Positions 25,281 to 33,984 of a DNA stretch of 60,401 bases are shown here, piece after piece. Under the pieces are notes generated by a model. It ran no database searches. It was not told the origin of the DNA and worked only from the letters and a program-made list of their open reading frames with translations. The stretch covers positions 1-60,401 of the forward strand of contig JAFGAR010000015.1 of assembly GCA_016933575.1 (NCBI GenBank). The letters run 5' to 3'. Position 1 is the first letter of the stretch; every line of letters starts with the position of its first letter. Source of the stretch: Candidatus Thorarchaeota archaeon (GTDB lineage Archaea; Asgardarchaeota; Thorarchaeia; Thorarchaeales; Thorarchaeaceae). A program made the position numbers and the translations under genes.

Positions 25281-26429
25281 CTATTTTCGGATATCATCCC
25301 TGAGTCGTGAGGCTGAGAAATCTTCAACTCTATCCTTGACCTCTTCTCGAGCAGCTTGATGCTTTTCAAGAAACTCCATCATCATAGGTGCTAGAATCTG
25401 TTTACATTCTCCGCATAGAATCTCACCAGAACGGCATTTATGTTCAATATCAGCAAGATCCTTGTTATCGGGCATGAAGAGGAAGTTGTAGTATTTGAAA
25501 ACACTACATATATCGGGATTTGCACCTAGCCTGCGTTGTTCTTCGACTGTCGTTCTACCACCAGTGAAAGCAGCCATGACCTTTTTCTTTGCAGCCTTGG
25601 GGGTATCAGTTGTGAACACTGCTGACATTGGATCTGATGCAGACATCTTGCCACCTTCTTTCAGACCAGGGACAAACATGCATTGGATGCTCGCAGGTTT
25701 ATAGTAGCCAAGCTTCTCAGCAACATCTCTGGTAACTCTCCAGAAGGGATCTTGGTCAATTGCGCATGGAATGATACAAGGTGTATTACGTCCATATATC
25801 CAAGAGTGTAAGAATGCTGGCACTGCTTGAATTGCAGGATGCCAGATTGATCCAATATTAGTACTATTATCGAATCCGAAGGTAGCCTTCACAGTTGAGA
25901 ATGTCACTTTTCTGGCAACTTCTACAGCTATCTCATAGAGGAGACCAATATGCTCGATATCTTGGATGATGTAGGTATCCTCCGGATTGAATCCGAGAGC
26001 CAACAGGTCGAGTGTGTTCTCGTAAGTATACCGTTTGACATCCTCAAGACTGAGATGAGCATTGAAGAAGTACTTCTCATCATTGGTCATCTGAAAGTAG
26101 AGCCGAGTCTTCATTCGGTCCTGAAACCATTTTGTGAACATCCAAGGAACAAGATGGCCAATGTGTGTGTGCCCACTTGGACCCCTTCCAGTGTAAATGA
26201 TAAAGGGATTCTTTTTCTCGTATTCATTCAAAACCCAATCAAGGTCTCTATGGGAGAAGAATAGATCTCGCTCAAGCAAGAAATGTCTATCACCGGCGAT
26301 TTTATAGATCCGCTCCTTCAATTTCTTATTGATCCGTTGTGTGCCAAACTCCTCAATCAACCGATCATAATCGAGAATCCCACGGACTTCGAACGGGGTA
26401 ACTATCATTTCGTCTTTTTCATCACTCAT
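25281..26429 (-). CDS. trpS: Tryptophanyl-tRNA synthetase
   Basis: This class I synthetase attaches Trp to tRNA-Trp. The 382-residue protein has the archaeal/eukaryal-type layout: an N-terminal extension, then GPSGHTHIGH (HIGH at 89-92), a Rossmann core with MTNDEKYFF, and GGKMSASDP (KMSAS at 261-265). The C-terminal anticodon helix domain follows. The motif LxCGECKQILAPMM near the end is typical. The ATG at 26429 gives the full N-terminus. The three membrane-protein genes downstream could be read through from it, though a functional link is unlikely. Confidence 0.93.
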   Translation of the reverse strand: MSDEKDEMIVTPFEVRGILDYDRLIEEFGTQRINKKLKERIYKIAGDRHFLLERDLFFSHRDLDWVLNEYEKKNPFIIYTGRGPSGHTHIGHLVPWMFTKWFQDRMKTRLYFQMTNDEKYFFNAHLSLEDVKRYTYENTLDLLALGFNPEDTYIIQDIEHIGLLYEIAVEVARKVTFSTVKATFGFDNSTNIGSIWHPAIQAVPAFLHSWIYGRNTPCIIPCAIDQDPFWRVTRDVAEKLGYYKPASIQCMFVPGLKEGGKMSASDPMSAVFTTDTPKAAKKKVMAAFTGGRTTVEEQRRLGANPDICSVFKYYNFLFMPDNKDLADIEHKCRSGEILCGECKQILAPMMMEFLEKHQAAREEVKDRVEDFSASRLRDDIRK

Positions 26430-26809
26430 TCGAGTGTCACCTTGGATGATTCACTGATTTCGAATCAGTATGAATAGGCAATTTTCCATTGCAATTAAGC
26501 GTGATGGTGGTCATAGAAGGAGCATTTTCACTCTCATAAGCTAAGTGTCCAATTCTATCAGCTTGCCTAGTTTCTTGTATTCTCGGATTTCGTGCTCTAA
26601 GATACATATTTCGAAAGCGTGAGATTGCACTAATTCCTTATAGTCCTGGTGAGATTTCAAGAACTTCTAATATCATCACATCTGAGGAAAGTCTACCTCT
26701 GTCTATTGTAACAATAGATGGAGGAAATTGCAATTTAGCAAAACAGTTACTCTAAAAAGGGTAAATTATAGAATCCGAGTAACTGCAATAGGCCTAGGAA
26801 GTCAGGATT
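26430..26809. other. Intergenic region with possible coding remnant
   Basis: About 380 bp lie between the start of trpS (minus) and the amphi-Trp gene (plus). On the plus strand an open stretch of about 68 codons without a start codon runs into TAA near 26755. It includes RALRYIFRKREIALIPYSPG and ends GGNCNLAKQLL, and may be the tail of a decayed gene. I see no tRNA. Promoters for both flanking genes must lie here, but no clear TATA stands out. Confidence 0.25.
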
Positions 26810-27061
26810 ATGCGAATTGAAGATTATGAATTCGAAGAGGAGAAGACGCAAAATAACTTGGCTGATTTACTCATCGAAATGGCAGAACAAATACGAGCGG
26901 GGGGAAAGCTTATGCTCCCCATGCCCACCTTAAAGGAAGGAGTACTGGAAGTACCGTTGGGAGAGCCTATTGAAACGGGGATCGAAGTCTCTCTTCGTCG
27001 TCACTTCATCCATGTCGATATAATTTTGTCTTGGAGAAGAATAAAAGAAGAGGAGGGCTAA
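26810..27061 (+). CDS. Amphi-Trp domain protein
   Basis: This small 83-residue protein has an acidic N-terminus (YEFEEEKTQNNLADLL), a central LPMPTLKEGVLEVPLGEP segment and a C-terminal strand with IDIILSW-type amphipathic residues. This matches the short amphi-Trp domain found in many archaea and bacteria. Function of the family is not established. Its stop overlaps the start of the PhoU-like gene (TAATG), so the two are translationally coupled and head the ion-transport cluster. Confidence 0.55.
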   Translation: MRIEDYEFEEEKTQNNLADLLIEMAEQIRAGGKLMLPMPTLKEGVLEVPLGEPIETGIEVSLRRHFIHVDIILSWRRIKEEEG

Positions 27062-27684
27062 TGTTGACAGAGAATTACTTGGACAGATCATCTATACTCA
27101 ATCATTTTGAGGCAATTCTTGGATTCCAAGAGAAGATTGCAGAATACGTTGACAAGCGACTCTCTTTAAAGAATGAGATCTTGGATGAATCTTGGGAAGA
27201 AAAGCGGAAAGAGGCATTCAAGTTCGTAAGGACTCTTATCGATAAATATGCTTTTTCAATTGACCTTCCAAGAGATAATCTTGGAATAATGGCTCAAGCA
27301 ATTGTAACCTACCTTCTCAACATTCAACATGCCTTTCTACAGGTCTTGGTTAAGATTGATATGTTGCATCACAAAGCCTTCAATGAGATCTACATGGATT
27401 CAATGACAAATATCTCAGCTAAAGTCCATGAAATGGTAACGAATCTGAAATTGATGATTAATCATAGAGCTCAAAATAGTCAGGATGCTGAAAATGCACT
27501 CGAGTTAATCATCAAACTAGAACGGCAAATAGATGAGGATAATATAGTGATCTGCCGACAGATTTCTGTAGCCACCAATGGCGATTCTGACTTCATTTGT
27601 TATATGATGAGAAAAATCGTGTCAGATCTGGAACATATCTCAGACTTTGTAAAAGAATGTGCAGAGATTGTTGCGGAGATTTGA
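27061..27684 (+). CDS. PhoU-like helical protein
   Basis: I start at the ATG at 27061, which overlaps the upstream stop. The 207-residue protein is all-helical, with two related halves of three long helices each and acidic patches such as ERQIDEDNIVICRQI and ISDFVKECAEIV. This is the PhoU/DUF47 fold, which in many organisms regulates phosphate or cation transporters. There is no DNA-binding or membrane part. It ends 9 bp before the antiporter start, so it may control the antiporter or the P-type ATPase that follows. Confidence 0.65.
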   Translation: MLTENYLDRSSILNHFEAILGFQEKIAEYVDKRLSLKNEILDESWEEKRKEAFKFVRTLIDKYAFSIDLPRDNLGIMAQAIVTYLLNIQHAFLQVLVKIDMLHHKAFNEIYMDSMTNISAKVHEMVTNLKLMINHRAQNSQDAENALELIIKLERQIDEDNIVICRQISVATNGDSDFICYMMRKIVSDLEHISDFVKECAEIVAEI

Positions 27685-27693
27685 TTTTCCTTG

Positions 27694-29430
27694 ATGCAAG
27701 GAGATGATCTATCAACAACAATACTAGTTCTGATTGCTGGTGTTCTAATTATAGGTGTGGCAATTGCTAAAGTTGCAGAGAGATATCGTGTTCCACATCC
27801 AATACCACTTGTCATCACTGGATTATTGATGGGAAGACTTCTTGTGTTATTAGGACCAGACGTCACATTGGTTCAGATAGCGGGCTTTGACTTCATTGCT
27901 CAAATCACTTTGGCAACGATTCTATTCTATGCGGGTCTTACTCTGAATTTGAAAAACCTTCGTCTCTCAATCGTGAATGTGTTACTATTAGCTACAGTAG
28001 GAGTTTTAGCAACCTCTCTGATTGCGGGTTTCACACTACAAGCTCTAACAGCTGCAATCTCCATACCAATAGGAATTGTAGCATTTCTTATAGGAGCAAT
28101 CCTTGCACCTACTGATCCTGCTGCCCTGTTTGCCGTCCTTGAATCAGGAGGATTGAGAGTGAAACGTAAATTGTTCTCAATTCTTGAGGGAGAAGCGGTA
28201 TTCAATGATGCTACATCAGTCATTCTCGTTATTACGGTATTTGAGCCAATAGTGATAGCTTCATTCTTCAGTACATCTAGTCAAACCAATTGGTGGCTAA
28301 TTTTTGGGGAATTTTTAGCAAGTATGGGATTGGGCGTCTTCATAGGATATGTTGTAGCTAGAATAATCAGTTACGCGATTCCAAAGGCAGGCAATGACAC
28401 AAATATTGCTATTCTAACCGCTACGACACCATTCCTTGCTTATGGTCTAGGAGAACTCTTTTCAATCTTCTTCATTCATCCTGGCGCTTTAGCCGCGGTT
28501 TTTGCAGGAATCTTTATTGCCAATTACCGAGGAGTCAATCTAACACCTCTACCTCAACGTTCAATGAGAGGAGTCATGAAGAATGTATCATTTTTCTTCG
28601 AAATTATGGTCTTCATACTTCTCGGGTATACACTAAGTGTTCCACTCATTGAGGGAGATCCATTAACTGAACCAATTGCATTCATATTTGCAAATCCAGG
28701 AGTTATTACTCTTGGTTTCATTACGGCATTATTGGCAATTTTCGTTGCACGGCCAATCTCAGTCTTCCTCATTACTGCTAGCGATAGAGCACTAGGATTC
28801 AGAGACAGATTCTTTATTAGTTGGGCGGGGATAAAAGGTGTTGCCAGTGCGGCTCTCGCAGCAATTTCAGTCACAGTTATAATACAATATTCACATAATT
28901 TGGTCGGACAAGCAAGAATTGACTATGTGGCTGCTATTTCACCAATTGTACCTGCCATCTATGCTATTGTGTTTACTGTCTTAATATTCAGCCTTGTTGT
29001 TCAGGGGCTATCTACAGGTTATTTAGCTACTAAATTGGGCTTAATTGAAAAGCAGGATAAAGCAAAGGAGATTACGGTACATCGCGATGCTACACGACAG
29101 GCTTTGCTTCACCTCGTTGACGAATACACCGAAGGCAAACTGGACACGGAAATATATAGCCGTTTGAAAGCAGAACTCGAAGAAGAAATATTTACTCTAG
29201 AAGACGAGTTAAGAATAGTGGTTTCTGAGAGAAGAGCAAGAGTTCAAGAATTAAGCGCACGGGAACAGATATTCAGAAACAAGCTTGAGCATTATAAAAT
29301 GGAGTTCGAAGCTGGTAAGATTTCAGATGGAGTTTACCAGGATTTAAGAAGCAATCTTGAGTCTGAAATTGAGGAAGTCAACAATAGAATAAGAACTCAA
29401 GAAGAACGAATCATTCTTGAAAATGGTTAG
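27694..29430 (+). CDS. CPA1-family Na+/H+ antiporter with C-terminal coiled coil
   Basis: Starting at the ATG at 27694 (an upstream in-frame TTG is less likely), the 578-residue protein has about 12-13 membrane helices of the NhaP/CPA1 type. It contains APTDPAALFAVLESGG, the Asn-Asp transport pair in EAVFNDATSVI, FAGIFIANYRG and WAGIKGVASAALA. A soluble tail (about 455-578) is rich in Glu, Lys and Arg, with heptad-like spacing that predicts a coiled coil. It should exchange Na+ (or K+) for protons across the cell membrane. The preceding PhoU-like gene and the following P-type ATPase point to joint ion homeostasis. Confidence 0.88.
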   Translation: MQGDDLSTTILVLIAGVLIIGVAIAKVAERYRVPHPIPLVITGLLMGRLLVLLGPDVTLVQIAGFDFIAQITLATILFYAGLTLNLKNLRLSIVNVLLLATVGVLATSLIAGFTLQALTAAISIPIGIVAFLIGAILAPTDPAALFAVLESGGLRVKRKLFSILEGEAVFNDATSVILVITVFEPIVIASFFSTSSQTNWWLIFGEFLASMGLGVFIGYVVARIISYAIPKAGNDTNIAILTATTPFLAYGLGELFSIFFIHPGALAAVFAGIFIANYRGVNLTPLPQRSMRGVMKNVSFFFEIMVFILLGYTLSVPLIEGDPLTEPIAFIFANPGVITLGFITALLAIFVARPISVFLITASDRALGFRDRFFISWAGIKGVASAALAAISVTVIIQYSHNLVGQARIDYVAAISPIVPAIYAIVFTVLIFSLVVQGLSTGYLATKLGLIEKQDKAKEITVHRDATRQALLHLVDEYTEGKLDTEIYSRLKAELEEEIFTLEDELRIVVSERRARVQELSAREQIFRNKLEHYKMEFEAGKISDGVYQDLRSNLESEIEEVNNRIRTQEERIILENG

Positions 29431-29511
29431 AATAATCAGAGAATTGATGCAAATCATGTCTTTTATATTAGATAGAAGATTCTATCCAATCAGGTTTCCG
29501 AAGGTGAGATT

Positions 29512-32358
29512 ATGACCCAAAAAAAGCATGATGTGACAGAGGAATTTATTGACTACAACGATTGTCTTCTAAGTCTTGGTACTAATCCAGAAGGGCTCAG
29601 CACTACTGAGGTTAAAGAGAGAATCGAAGAATTTGGTTCAAATACTCTCACCTTAGAGCAAGGTGATAGTCCATTAATCATGTTTCTTAGGCAGTTTAAG
29701 TCGCCACTTGTATATGTTCTGATTCTAGCTGCAACGGTTTCGTTACTCGGAAATCATATCGAAGATACTATTGTGATTGCAGTTATTCTTTTGATCAACT
29801 CGACAATTGGTTTTATCCAAGAATGGAGAGCTGAGAAAACAATCGAGTCAGTTAAGAAACTAATAGAAGAAAAATCGATTGTCATTCGAAATGGTGATGA
29901 GTTAGAGATATCATCATCTGAGATCGTACCGGGAGATATCTTACTACTGAGAGCAGGTGAAAAAATACCCGCTGATGCGAGAGTTATTTTTGAGAGGAAT
30001 CTTCATGTTGACGAGAGTCTCTTGACTGGCGAATCCTTGCCTGTGAAGAAAGATGTCACCTGTCTAATTGAAAAGCCTCATTATTATGAAGAATCTAACA
30101 AAGTGTTTGCAGGGTCCTTTGTAACTCAGGGCAGAGCAAGAGTGCTAGTTGAGAAGACTGGCGACCGTACCGTATTAGGAGAAATTAACAAGGAATTACA
30201 GGATGTAAAGAAAGAACCTACAACAATCGAGATTAGATTGAAAAGGTTGAGTATTTTTTTCATTACTCTTGCATTCACTTTTCTGATTGCTACACTACTT
30301 CTTGGATTCTATCGACAAATAGACACCTACGATTTAATTCTATTTTCGCTCTCATCTCTTGTATCATCAATTCCTGAAGGACTCGTTGCTGTTATCACGA
30401 TAGTACTCTCAGTTGGTGTTTACAGATTATCACGTAAGAACGTCATAGTACGAAATCTTAGTGTTGTAGAAACACTTGGTCTTGTCAATGTCATCTGTTC
30501 TGACAAGACAGGAACTCTAACAAGAAATCAGATGATGGTTCGAAGGTTATTCACACCTTCTCATTATTTTGAGGTGAGTGGAGTTGGTTTTGATGTTGAT
30601 AGTGGAGGAATTTTCATTCAAGGTTGCGGACCAGCGGGATGCCTTCGCTCAAGTAAAACACATGAGAAGGCGGATTCAAGTCAGGGAGCGGTCTTGAAGG
30701 AACCTGTTCACAAAGAAAACCTTCAGCAATTTCCAGACCTCGAGAAGCTTTTGTCATATCTCGCTCTATGCAATGATTCAGAGTTATACATGGAGTGCCT
30801 AGATGAGAGTGACCCAATCAGGAAGTGTACGGGAGAGAATCGATTGTGGAAAATTCGCGGTTCGCCCACTGAAGCTGCGCTGTTGGTTGCATTGGAAAAA
30901 ACCGGTCTGCACAGATATGTTCTTGATGAAGTATGGTCAAGGGTCTCAGAGATTCCCTTCACTAGTGACAGAAAGTATATGGCCACACTTCATCAACCAA
31001 GCCAAGCAATCAAAGAGGGAGATCCATTCCTGTCAAGTCACAACTCAAATCTCATGATTGTGAAGGGAGCCCCAGAGAGACTTGAATCTTTTCTCAAACA
31101 ACCATCTCAGACGAATGAAATAGTCAGTGAATTTGCGTCACAAGGACTACGAGTTCTTGCCTGTGCAGTGAAGCATCTTCCAAGAGACCGGCTTCAGATA
31201 ACTGAAGCAGATCTAACAAATATGGACTTTGTAGGACTTTGTGGAATCAATGATCCTCCTCGTGATGGAGTTACTGATTATATTAAGAAATGTGAACGAG
31301 CAGGTATTGAAGTCATAATGGTAACGGGTGACAACGAATTTACTGCCAAGGCTATCGGCGAGGAAGTAGGAATATACAAACCGCAACGAGGCGATATTAG
31401 CCTTGTAGGAGATAACATTGATGCAATGGATGATGATGAACTTCAAAGATCACTAGAGCAACGTGCTAACATACTTGCTCGTACTAGCCCGATTCATAAA
31501 CTAAGAATTGTGAAAGCTTTTCAAAATTTGGGAAAGATTGTTAGTATGACAGGAGACGGAGTGAACGATTCGCCAGCACTTCGCCAAGCAAATGTAGGAA
31601 TAGCAATGGGCATAACAGGGACTGATATTGCAAAGGAAGCTGCAGACATTGTTCTTCAAGAGGAAAAATTTGAGTCCGTAGTAGATGGTATCGAAGAAGG
31701 AAGGCATATTCTCAATACCTTCAGAAGGGTTGTCCTATTCCTAACCTCTACGAACTTTGCAGAGAGTTTCGTAATCTTAGCAACACTCTTACTCTTTGTG
31801 GATCCTGTTTTATTATTGCCCCTTCAAATCCTCTGGGTCAATCTTGTAACAGATGGAATGTTGGATATCGCAATATCCCTCGAACCAAAAGAGAAGGGCT
31901 TGCTCGACAGGCCGCCAACATCAATGGCGGAGAAAGTACTGTCAAGACAGACTCTCTCAAGAGCATTATTCTATGGCACTAGTATGGCAATAATTGTCAT
32001 GATAGTGTACTTCTTATATCTAGGTCAAGGAACAAAGCTTCGAACAATGCTTTTTGTCACCTTGATAGTGGCTCAATGGTTTAGTGCTCAGAACTGCAGG
32101 TCGCCAACAAAATCAGCATTTGATTTGGGGATATTCAAAAATAGAGTTCTGTGGATTGTCTATATAATTGATATAATGCTTGTAGCAGTCCTCTTTCTAT
32201 TACCACCTTTGACCGCTTTGTTCGAACTCACAATGATAGATCCGCAAGAATGGATCTTTGTATTCCTACTCTCATCACTCGTATTCATTGTGGAAGAGAT
32301 TCGAAAGAAACTCGCAACAAAAATGCAGAGTAAGATGTTACCAGAGTATCCTCCCTGA
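29512..32358 (+). CDS. P-type cation-transporting ATPase (P2 family)
   Basis: The 948-residue protein is a complete P2-type ATPase. It has an N-terminal cation-ATPase domain (GLSTTEVKERIEEFGSN) and the actuator TGES (172-175). PEGL in membrane helix 4 (288-291) is followed by the phosphorylation site SDKTGTLT (Asp331). The nucleotide-binding Lys is in IVKGAPER, and the hinge is MTGDGVNDSPAL (about 680). Four C-terminal helices follow. The helix-4 PEGL resembles the Ca2+/Na+/K+ P2A/P2C group, which couples ATP hydrolysis to Ca2+ or Na+ export; the ion cannot be fixed by eye. It is 81 bp downstream of the antiporter. Confidence 0.9.
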   Translation: MTQKKHDVTEEFIDYNDCLLSLGTNPEGLSTTEVKERIEEFGSNTLTLEQGDSPLIMFLRQFKSPLVYVLILAATVSLLGNHIEDTIVIAVILLINSTIGFIQEWRAEKTIESVKKLIEEKSIVIRNGDELEISSSEIVPGDILLLRAGEKIPADARVIFERNLHVDESLLTGESLPVKKDVTCLIEKPHYYEESNKVFAGSFVTQGRARVLVEKTGDRTVLGEINKELQDVKKEPTTIEIRLKRLSIFFITLAFTFLIATLLLGFYRQIDTYDLILFSLSSLVSSIPEGLVAVITIVLSVGVYRLSRKNVIVRNLSVVETLGLVNVICSDKTGTLTRNQMMVRRLFTPSHYFEVSGVGFDVDSGGIFIQGCGPAGCLRSSKTHEKADSSQGAVLKEPVHKENLQQFPDLEKLLSYLALCNDSELYMECLDESDPIRKCTGENRLWKIRGSPTEAALLVALEKTGLHRYVLDEVWSRVSEIPFTSDRKYMATLHQPSQAIKEGDPFLSSHNSNLMIVKGAPERLESFLKQPSQTNEIVSEFASQGLRVLACAVKHLPRDRLQITEADLTNMDFVGLCGINDPPRDGVTDYIKKCERAGIEVIMVTGDNEFTAKAIGEEVGIYKPQRGDISLVGDNIDAMDDDELQRSLEQRANILARTSPIHKLRIVKAFQNLGKIVSMTGDGVNDSPALRQANVGIAMGITGTDIAKEAADIVLQEEKFESVVDGIEEGRHILNTFRRVVLFLTSTNFAESFVILATLLLFVDPVLLLPLQILWVNLVTDGMLDIAISLEPKEKGLLDRPPTSMAEKVLSRQTLSRALFYGTSMAIIVMIVYFLYLGQGTKLRTMLFVTLIVAQWFSAQNCRSPTKSAFDLGIFKNRVLWIVYIIDIMLVAVLFLLPPLTALFELTMIDPQEWIFVFLLSSLVFIVEEIRKKLATKMQSKMLPEYPP

Positions 32359-32365
32359 TATAGAC

Positions 32366-32956
32366 TCAGATTGTTGAGGCATCGGAAGGTTGTCTGCATT
32401 GTTCCTTTATATCAGTACGTCCAATTATCAGTCTTACAAGACCATTCGCAAGCAATGATATTACTAAGAAGATTATCAACGCCTCGAATCCAACATTCGG
32501 AAAGATGAACACAAAAGCTGCTAGGTTGATTGTCAATATACCAGCAAGTACCTGTAACATCTGCACCCAAAGTGCGATGTCTCCAATGAGAAAACCAAGA
32601 ACCATTCTAGAAAACCCAACAAGAATCATTGCTGATGCGGGAAAAATGATTAGAGATTCGGGTGGAAGAGTATAGAGAATGAAATCCACAAGAGAGAGGA
32701 TAATTGCTGAAATCCCGGTTATAATCATAAAGACTCTAGCATAGGTATTTGAATGCATAATGTATACGCCCCAAACTACCCATGCTACTCCAGTAAGCAG
32801 TAAGCCTATCGACAGAATCTCTAGGGCATAGGTAAAGCTAAAAGCCAATTCTAGCACAGCTGCCAATGCTACAGTAATTACAATGACCCCGGTGAAATCA
32901 TCAAGTAATCTAATCCAACTTGGGTAGCTAGAGCCGCTCATGAGAGTCACTGTCAT
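32366..32956 (-). CDS. HdeD/DUF308-like membrane protein
   Basis: This 196-residue protein has about six short hydrophobic helices arranged in pairs, with Gly-rich turns such as LLLTGVAWVVWGVYIM and AMILVGFSRMVLGFLIG. This is the arrangement of HdeD/DUF308 membrane proteins, named for bacterial acid resistance. It is convergent with the P-type ATPase (8 bp between stops). No charged catalytic residues are apparent. Function in archaea is unknown. Confidence 0.5.
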   Translation of the reverse strand: MTVTLMSGSSYPSWIRLLDDFTGVIVITVALAAVLELAFSFTYALEILSIGLLLTGVAWVVWGVYIMHSNTYARVFMIITGISAIILSLVDFILYTLPPESLIIFPASAMILVGFSRMVLGFLIGDIALWVQMLQVLAGILTINLAAFVFIFPNVGFEALIIFLVISLLANGLVRLIIGRTDIKEQCRQPSDASTI

Positions 32957-33227
32957 GATGAGGAAAGTTATCTCTTTCGGTCTTACCGTTCATTGTAAGT
33001 TGTACAATCTTGGACACCTGAGTGTTGTACCCCCAGGGAACGGCACTGGGTGGACTCTGTGAGGTCAGAGATGTGTTGTTTCGATCTCATGCTTGAGTCA
33101 TCGGACTGGACTATAAAAGGTCCACTATGATCTCTCAAAGACTCATCTACGAGATGTCTAACATTGTCTAAGATTTCAGCAGCTGTTCACAACCCAATAA
33201 ATCTAGAAGAAAATTAGCCTCAATCTC

Positions 33228-33884
33228 TCACAATTGTACCTTCTTATAGGTTTCAGGTAGTCTTAAGCCTGTCTTTCCAGAGAAGACATCTCGTAGGAGT
33301 TCAATATGCTCATCGAGATCCTTCAAGAGCTTATCTCGTGCACTACCTTCAATGTTAGGTTCAACCATCCAGATTGTCAGGTAATTACTGACTACGCCAA
33401 TCTCAATTGCACCTTCTTCAAAATCGCGGAAGATCGTGAGCTTAACGAGAAACTCTGACTCGTACATATTGAGAATATCACGTACACTGATCATAATGAG
33501 ATCCAGAAATCCGATTAGGTCTTCCAACTCAGGAGATTCTGAGAGATCGCCTCGCATAGTCTCTGTAAGTGTCTGTATCGTTGATGCAGTATGTCTAAGA
33601 TTCTCAAACATGTGCATCAGTTTGGTGAATTCACGAATTGAGGTTTCTAAGGCTGGCACTAATCGATCGTAGAGATTGACAAGTAGTATTCCTTTGGAAT
33701 TTTCTCGAATGTTTTGAAAACCATCTAACTTACCAAGAGGACCATCCAGATGCTCAATCTGCATGATAGTGTTTGTCACCGCTTGAATTGCTTTTGCAGA
33801 TTTCCGCTGAATGTTTGCCCACTTCTCCACGAAAGTATCAAGACCTTCGCGAAGGTCGTCGAGGGATTCCAAGTATTGAGCCAA
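33228..33884 (-). CDS. Helical coiled-coil protein of unknown function
   Basis: This 218-residue, soluble, all-helical protein uses a TTG start at 33884. It has repeated amphipathic helices (VEKWANIQRKSAKAIQAVTN, LVPALETSIREFTKLMHMFE) and no motif I can identify. It is about 100 bp downstream of the Ski2-like helicase on the same strand, so the two may be co-transcribed; it could be a partner or adaptor of the helicase. The region 32957-33227 upstream of the neighbouring HdeD-like gene holds no gene that I can support. Confidence 0.5.
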   Translation of the reverse strand: MAQYLESLDDLREGLDTFVEKWANIQRKSAKAIQAVTNTIMQIEHLDGPLGKLDGFQNIRENSKGILLVNLYDRLVPALETSIREFTKLMHMFENLRHTASTIQTLTETMRGDLSESPELEDLIGFLDLIMISVRDILNMYESEFLVKLTIFRDFEEGAIEIGVVSNYLTIWMVEPNIEGSARDKLLKDLDEHIELLRDVFSGKTGLRLPETYKKVQL

Positions 33885-33984
33885 GTCGTATTTCTACTCC
33901 GATAATCATCTTATTTTCAGTCCATATAAGAGATTCTGAGAGGACACATTCCACAAAAAATTGCATTGTATTCTTTTCTGTTAC

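Noticed and set aside
26690..26760. GAGGAAAGTC, the conserved box of RNase P RNA
   Set aside because: Only about 115 bp separate it from the next gene, the partner ACAGAAA box is absent, and the stretch is also readable as a coding remnant.
32950..33022. ATGATGA ... CTGA as a C/D-box sRNA
   Set aside because: No internal C'/D' boxes or closing stem are visible; the ATGATGA overlaps the start of the HdeD-like gene.
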